Part shown: one piece after another, positions 58,187 through 64,000 of the stretch | Layout of the letters: each line of letters opens with the position of its first letter | Numbering within the stretch: position 1 is the stretch's first letter | Origin: Chlamydoabsidia padenii | Lineage: Eukaryota > Mucoromycota > Mucoromycetes > Mucorales > Cunninghamellaceae | DNA length: 64,000 nucleotides | Reading direction: 5' to 3' | Assembly: GCA_025330725.1 (NCBI GenBank) | Contig: JAIWND010000043.1 | Span: 124,001-188,000, forward strand | Made by a program: the position numbers and the translations under genes | Notes under the pieces: model-generated | What the model saw: only the letters and a program-made list of their open reading frames with translations | Database searches by the model: none | What the model was told of the DNA's origin: nothing

Positions 58187-58865
58187 ATGGTTCTGAAACT
58201 ATCTCTTTTGGTCGTCGCCACCCTGGTTCTTTCCGCCCAAGCACTGGTCAAACGGGATAGTGGCGAAAAACAAGTGAAAAAAGCTGTGGTAGATGACAAG
58301 GTCAAAAAATGTGTAAATGATGCAGTGACTCTTGACTCTAAAAAATACACCAACAATGCGGATGCTTATGTAAACTTGGTGTTTGACTGTATGGATATTG
58401 CTGACGCTGAAAAAGCCGCATATGGTGAGTTGATCAACTTGAAAGTATGATTTTTCTCTAGTAAACACATTCTCTTTAAAAAAAAAAAAAACAGGTCAAG
58501 CTAGTACTTTTGTGAATCCAGGGCCAAAGTTAAAGTCTCGAGAAGCTCCTGTTCAATTTGAAAAATTTGGAAGACCTAGTAGAAGACCTAGTAGAAGGCC
58601 TGGTAGAAAGCCTGCTAGAAAGCCTAATAAAAGACCTGGTAGAAAACCTATGAGACCTAATAGAAGACCTGCTCCACCTCCACCTCCAGATTCTCCTGCT
58701 CCACCTCCACCTCCAGATTCTCCTGCTCCACCTCCACCTCCAGATTCTCCTGCTCCACCTCCACCTCCAGGACCTCCTGCTCCACCTCCACCTCCAGATT
58801 CTCCTGCTCCACCTCCACCTCCAGATTCTCCTGCTTCACCTCCACCTCCACCTCCACCTCCTTAA
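58187..58865 (+). CDS. Small secreted protein with basic and extensin-like Pro-rich tail
   Basis: Two exons join(58187-58424, 58495-58865) give 202 residues. Residues 1-20 are a clear signal peptide (MVLKLSLLVVATLVLSAQAL) followed by VKRD, a likely Kex2-type cleavage site. A ~60-residue module follows with two cysteines (KKCVNDAVTLDSKKY, LVFDCMD), probably one disulfide. After the intron comes a basic repeat, (R-P-[SGN]-R-[RK]-P)n, over about 35 residues. The tail is seven PPPPP[DG][SP]P-A-type 8-residue units (58671-58862), like plant extensins. I know no family with this layout. Basic plus proline-rich secreted tails suggest cell-wall or surface binding, which is inference. It lies between two relatives at 56288 and 59474, with the intron position and intron start shared with the first. 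The repeat probably varies in copy number between strains. Confidence 0.82.
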
Positions 58866-59473
58866 TTATAAGATGAGACTCTAATCCTTACTTTATTTCC
58901 CTTGAAAGAATAACAAAACTCTTTTTTCGATATTACTTTATCTTTAAATATTTTTAATAAATACTAGCATGTTAGTATCACAATAGTAATATTTTCATTG
59001 AGAATTAGGTAAGCCAATTTTTACTTGGTCATAGTATGGGTGTTTGTCATAGAAGGATCATCAACAAATGCATCATCTGATATTATAATTTTTAAAAGAA
59101 TCCCCTATAGCTGAACGCATGAATCGGGTGTTTAAATTGGAATGCCGCCCCACCAAACACACACCATCCCTGTAATTTATAGTGTGCAAATAAGCAATAA
59201 ATGTTGCCTTGTATCATCAAGAGCTCGGTGTGTAAATGTCTGCAAAGGGGTAGGGGTAAAGAGAGAGAGAAATAGGGTCGATAGAAAAAGTACATATAAG
59301 ATTCATCATTCAGCCATTGTGTGTGTGTGTGTGTGTGTGATATTCATTCTATAGGTTCCTGTGCTGTACTCCATCACATAATGACAAGTGATAGGTGATC
59401 ATCGACACAAGGGTCATTACTATGATATGAAAAAGAAAAAGAAAACTTTTCTCTTTCTCTTCAGCATACTACC
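58866..59473. other. Intergenic region of the secreted-protein cluster
   Basis: No gene seen. It includes the copy of the 57.7-kb repeat at about 59110-59240, a GT microsatellite (59319-59338) and the CT-rich leader of the next gene (59430-59465). Confidence 0.4.
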
Positions 59474-59687
59474 ATGATCCCAAGATTCATCCTTGTTTTC
59501 ACTCTTACTGCTCTGGTGACATTTTCTCAAGCAGCTCTCAGTAAAAAGGTAAAAGGCAAGTTCAATTAAATAGTGAAAAATAGATAAATCTATGAATACG
59601 TTTTATCTAATGTCAAAAAAAGTACCTGAGATTTATAAAGGCACTGGTACTGAATCCGCTCCCGTTTTTTCAAAAGCTAGTTTATAG
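59474..59687 (+). CDS. Short secreted peptide, third member of the cluster
   Basis: Exon 1 (59474-59555) encodes MIPRFILVFTLTALVTFSQA-ALSKKVK, a signal peptide with a KK site. The best continuation uses a GC-AG intron (GCAAGT at 59556, acceptor at 59622) to reach VPEIYKGTGTESAPVFSKAS-L and a stop at 59687, giving 48 residues. Reading through instead stops after GKFN. The position, signal peptide style and leader match the 56288 and 58187 genes, but the cysteine module is absent. After signal and dibasic processing a peptide of roughly 24 residues would be released. Whether it is a real peptide gene or a truncated paralog is open. Confidence 0.5.
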
Positions 59688-60672
59688 ATGTGAATCCGTA
59701 CTACATGGTGCGAAGATAACCCACCACAAACTTTTATTAAGATCAATTATTGTACAGTAACAGGATAGATTTGTTATAGCAGAAGATAATTGAATAAAAT
59801 CATCGTTTTCATTTATTTTATTTCTGATCCCAATTTAGTCACTACAAAATCCTTTTTTTGATCCAACGCAAATCATGTCAATTTTACACCCCGACCACTT
59901 TCACCCTGCATATTTCCTCCTTTGACGTTTAGACCAACACTGAACCCCACATCATCATCTTCATCATCGTCAACACTCCTTTAATACATAACAGCTATTT
60001 GTCGCACAAATTGAAGTGGCATAATGATTCCTGCGTTTATTAGTGTTATAAGAACAAGTGCTCAAATCAAACAACCAATAAAGAACATACAAGGGTGTAA
60101 GTAAAAGGCATATAATATGTACTGTATAGAAGGAATTGACTGGAAAATTTTCATGTGAATTAGCTTTTTGATGGATTAGTATGAAGAGAGTATCCCGAAG
60201 GAGAGGAGTTTGATAATAAGCCTAATGTAAATTCAAGAAGCACCATTCGGAAGCATCGAACGTGTGAACAGCTACACTCTTTAGTGATATCAGGGATTTA
60301 TAAGGAGTTGATGCTCCGATTATATATTGTTTTGCTCGTTCTGGATATGAAAGAGCATGTGTATGGTTCCTTTGTTGCCCAAGAACCTTTTAGGGCCATG
60401 CATTACCGCTATGATCCCACGGTGGTGCTAGCCAACGGCAATGAACAATTAAAAGGTAAGAAAACAGTATACCACATGTCCTTCAATATATATATATATA
60501 TATTCCTTGTAGTCTGACCAAGACAATCATTCATTATTTATACTGTCACTTCTATTGAATGATGACAAGTTATATTGTTGTTGTTTAATTGATTTGTTTA
60601 TTAGGAAACAGCGGTGTTTAAACATTTAGCATAAAAATAGAGTGTGCATACAATAAAAGAGGGGATCTATAT
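59688..60672. other. Intergenic region with dispersed repeat fragment
   Basis: No confident gene. Bases 60240-60300 (AGCATCGAACGTGTGAACAG, then CACTCTTTAGTGATATCAGG) resemble 610-675. The following frame (60284-60460: YGSFVAQEPFRAMHYRYDPT) is protein-like and ends at a donor, but nothing continues it; it may be a relic exon. Confidence 0.4.
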
Positions 60673-61170
60673 CTAATCACTATCACTATCATCATAAGCT
60701 GCCAATAGAGAGGTTATTCCAACAGGTAGTTTCTTTGTACTTTCCGGTGTAGAATTGGTCTTGTTTTGTGATGATGTATTGGCCCTTGGTGTAGAATCGG
60801 TCTTGGTTTGTGATGATGATGTATTGCCCTTGTTTGTTGATGATGTGTTCTTCTTGGGTGATATTTGTTCAGGCTCATCCATTCCATCCGACGCCCGTTT
60901 CTTCTTTTTTAAAACAACAATGCCACCAAATAAATCCTTTTTCGGTTTGGCCACCGGTTTCGCCCCAGTTGTCGTAATAGTAGTAGTAGGGGGGTGGTGG
61001 TAGTCGATTCAGTCCCAGCGACCCGTGCTTGTTCCACCGCTCTTTACAAAAAACCAGTTAGTATTTCCTAGTCATCTCCCTCCACCTTTCCCTCCTTTTA
61101 CCTTCTGTATTCTTCCAGTTCCATTTTTTCTTTGAGTTTAAGGTCTTGATCCAATTGTTGTTGTGTGTCA
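60673..61170 (-). pseudogene. C-terminal part of a FAM192A/Fyv6 (NIP30)-like protein, apparently truncated and frame-shifted
   Basis: Two exons on the minus strand (61102-61170 and 60673-61041) encode QLDQDLKLKEKMELEEYRRA-VEQARVAG, a Thr/Pro run, KPKKDLFGGIVVLKKKKR, a Ser/Thr/Asn-rich linker and LPVGITSLLAAYDDSDSD at the stop. A helical N-part, a G-I-V-V-x-KKKK motif and an acidic Y-x-x-SDSD end fit FAM192A/Fyv6-type spliceosome and proteasome-associated proteins. The G6 run at about 60989-60994 would need one more base to keep the frame, so it is either a sequence error or a disabling change. Upstream exons were not found; a tandem repeat starts at 61165 where they should be. Confidence 0.45.
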
Positions 61171-61510
61171 CTACATCCTATACCATGGCTCCTTTCTATA
61201 CTCTGCTGCCACAAGATAAAACACCACTACATTCTATATCATGGCTCTCTTATACACTCTGTTGTTACAAGGAAAACGAACAAAACATCACCAACAAACA
61301 ATAATACAATAATACAAAAATGCCACTACACCATATACTATGGCTCCTTTATATACCCTGCTGATAAAAGGAAAGCGAACAAAAGCATCACAAAAACACA
61401 AAAACACAACTACATCCTATAAAGTGACTCTTTATATACCATGCTGCTACAAGAAAAACGAACAGAAACACCACAATAACACTCCAACACAACTACATCC
61501 AATACCAACT
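61165..61510. repeat. Variable-period tandem repeat
   Basis: CACTACATCCTATACCATGG with CTCC, or variants, recurs at about 61170, 61227, 61325, 61410 and 61491, with spacing 57-98 bases; units also share CTGCT-ACAAG-AAAACGAACA. Confidence 0.75.
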
Positions 61511-61904
61511 CTATATATGTTATCCTCTTCATTACAATCTCATCTTTAATAAAATTATCTTATTGTTTGTCTCCTTTTATCTTTTTACTTCATACATTAT
61601 TTGGCTTTACCCTGGGTGGTGATAGTAGTCTATTTAACGTGTCAGGTTGATATGGGTTAAACTCACTGTAACCTACCATCCGTCATCTCATAATCAGGTT
61701 CCTATCATTAGGCACTAAATAGGTTGAAGGGCTAATGATAGGCTATTGAAGCTATCATAGTTAAACTATATAAAATTATAGTCTTACGTATTATATGAAT
61801 TTTTTATGTACAAATCTAATGAAACAGGTCTACATTTAGGTGTTTTATATAAATAGAGGTTTTATGCGATCAAATATCAAAGTCGAATGTAATATGACAA
61901 GTAG
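61511..61904. other. AT-rich intergenic region, no feature seen
   Basis: Nothing recognisable apart from short inverted words such as CTATCATTA/TAATGATAG near 61700-61745. Confidence 0.3.
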
Positions 61905-63846
61905 AGTTTTTATTTTAAAAGTGTTTGATTTTACTGGTATGATATAAAAACTATGGGTATACTATACTACATCTAAACTATTCATTGGTTCCAAAAAGGT
62001 TATATGTGCTCACTGTCCTTCCTAGTGTCAAAGGTGGCGCCATAGTTCACATGGTAGTATCCGTAAGTCTTGTTTGGTAACATCGCTTCAAATTGCGGCA
62101 GCACAAACGCAGGCCGGATCAAAGAGTCACTATCGTAAATGAAGAAGGATGGTCGATGTCTACTTTTTTGCTTCAAGGCACGATATCCTGTCCTGTTTCA
62201 CCCTATTCGATTACCTTTTGATGATATTGTTGCAGAGAGTAGAGCCACCACCATCTTTGTCCCCCACTTGCTAACATGGGTACATTAGTTGTCTCTGTGT
62301 TGAGTGCATCGCATGAATATGTTAGTGTCCTTCTTTCCCTCCGTTGTCGCCTATAAGAAGCCGTAAACCTATACCTGTAAAACAGAAATAAAACAGTCAG
62401 TAAAAAAGAAAAAAAAAAGAAGGGGAGGGTTCTTACCTTCTAGTTGCACTAACTGGATCAAAAAAACGTTTTTCACATTTTAGCAGTTGTAGTACCAGCT
62501 TGTCGATTCACTTCGTTCCCTTTGATGACTTTAATTGATAGTGGTGACGCCATCCGTGATGATCAATGGTCGCTGGTTAGTGGAGATGGAAGATGAATAG
62601 AAAAGAAAAGCTTGAATCCCGCCTTTTTCAATCAAAAGAAAAAATGAGGCGCTGTTTGAATTGTGGTTTTGAAACTCCCTTTTCGCGTTTCTCTTCATCT
62701 TTACTCTACTTCTCACTCTTTGATTAAACTAGGCTGACAGTAATGCCGAAAGAAAAGGTAAAAAAAAAAGTAAAAAGACTAGGCAAGTATAAACAATTTG
62801 TTTTTTTCGCTATTCATTTACAATTCTAGTATACTTTAGATAATCCCAAGAATTAAAACATAACGCAATTCATAGACTTCCTGGCTATCTTGACCACAAA
62901 CTCCTACACCCTCCCCAACACCTTATTGGTGACGAATCTGAAGAGGAAGCTCATGATATTTTTGAAGCTCTTACTCCCCAGCAACCTGTGGGTGACCAAT
63001 ATGCGTAAGTTGACAAACACAATGTTTTACTCACATACATAGCGCACTAATCTTCTCATTTACCAGCAACATCACTCAATTGCCAACATTGGTTGAACCA
63101 CGTCATCTGGTCCCACTCAATGACAGCGCCACTTTATACATGCACACTATGGATGCATTTCAGAAAAACTCTGAAGAACTTGTGGACCATGTGAAGGAAG
63201 AAACTTGTCGTATACTGATTTAAACAACTCTGAAACGACTGGCAAAAGGTAAATAGAAAGAAACACCATTTACAGCTGGTTTTTAACTTGTCGATTCTAT
63301 GTAGTACATTACAACAATAATCAAGGAAACGATCTACCATCAAGACATTCCTCGACATGTAAAACCTTGTCGTCCATCGAAACTCGACCAAGGAACAACA
63401 TCTTACTGCATGCAAAGTATCAAAATAATGAACGATCGTTGGAACTACTAACTGGTAACTTTTTTTTTTTTTTTTGTGGAACGCTCATCCGTGCTTATGC
63501 AAAACTCATGGCGGGACTTTGAAATTGGCTCTTCATCAAATTAACAAACTTCCATTAGTAAGTAACACGAAGATGATAAAGGTGAAAAGACGAACTAATG
63601 ATTGTGATGCACCTCTGTTATAGGTCACTCTCAAACTCAAGAATATGGTGTCTTTATCATCGGGTGAAGGCTCGCAAGGTCAATTCAGTGAACAAGGTGT
63701 CAACCCATTTCGTCTATTATACCAAGCATGTCTCCAAAACCATCCAGCAACAAGTTAAACAGCATCAAGGATCAACTGGGATCGGGAAGTTACCACTGTC
63801 AGGGACTATGTCATCAGCCAACAACAATAGGAACATTCCGGGGGTG

Positions 63847-63901
<55 letters not shown>

Positions 63902-64000
63902 GTATGATGTCGACTTTGTGTTATCGGACTAGTTAGATATTATAGTATAGTTGATAGTATAGTTTAGTGATAAATAAAAGATGTTTATATATGACTGACG
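61905..64000. mobile_element. ~2-kb duplicated element, copy B (runs off the window)
   Basis: Same content and orientation as copy A (51490-53524), still matching at the window edge. Differences include 52 consecutive T at 63849-63900, where copy A has a short mixed G/T tract, one extra A at 62763 that opens MPKEKVKKKVKRLGKYKQF, and scattered point changes. Exon-like pieces and splice sites are conserved between the copies (for example TATGC/GTAAGT at 63004 and TTACCAG at 63065). The element may extend beyond the window. Confidence 0.75.

Overview
This is AT-rich nuclear DNA of a filamentous fungus, most likely an early-diverging one (Mucoromycota, Mucorales-like). The basis is many short GT-AG introns (about 50-100 nt) with long A or T runs, CT-rich leaders before start codons, a fungal gene set (velvet factor, Prm1, Pol5, Mdv1), and several decayed DNA transposons of kinds I associate with mucoralean genomes. 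The lineage is inference; no rRNA or tRNA gene is present to fix it.

Layout. 1-452: 3' end of a PPR gene. 540-2280: broken transposon-like locus with a CxxC/CxxC motif. 3410-4469: velvet-domain regulator. 4.5-6.6 kb: gene-free, repeat-rich, with a 37-bp palindrome and a 224-bp tandem duplication. 6623-13326 (-): an 18-exon eIF2-alpha kinase Gcn2. 13.7-14.7 kb (-): first decayed Fanzor/TnpB-like gene. 15.8-18.3 kb (-): decayed CACTA/Tnp2-type transposase. 18498-22516 (-): Pol5/MYBBP1A. 23598-25271 (+): ankyrin-Nudix NADH/NAD-cap hydrolase, convergent with CCT2 (26706-28678, -). 28933-29622 (-): unknown disordered protein. 29.7-30.9 kb (-): second decayed Fanzor-like gene, sharing a 28-29 nt terminal motif with the first. 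31.3-32.3 kb (-): MULE-like relic. 32431-33384 (+): plasma-membrane syntaxin, convergent with a bHLH factor (33899-35028, -). 36185-37654 (+): Prm1, convergent with a SET/MYND protein (37730-39424, -). 39778-42025 (+): Mdv1/Caf4-type WD40 protein. 42.4-42.7 kb: possible small membrane protein. 42.9-44.5 kb (-): non-LTR reverse transcriptase relic.

From about 45 kb the window turns into accessory DNA. 46.2-48.7 kb is a nine-unit array with a period near 274 bp; each full unit examined looks like one exon plus one intron on the minus strand. 48.7-49.9 kb is a related degenerate array that ends at a foldback. 51.5-53.5 kb and 61.9-64.0 kb are two nearly identical copies of a 2-kb element. Between them lie inverted repeats and a three-member cluster of small secreted proteins (56288, 58187, 59474): one pseudogene, one intact member with a basic and extensin-like proline-rich tail, and one short peptide. 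A C-terminal fragment of a FAM192A/Fyv6-like gene sits at 60673-61170 against a tandem repeat.

The housekeeping genes do not form one pathway. The unusual biology lies in the Fanzor relic pair with a common right end, the exon-like tandem array and the secreted-protein cluster. Exon coordinates are hand-read from reading frame, splice consensus and family conservation; for every multi-exon gene called intact the exon lengths sum to a multiple of three.
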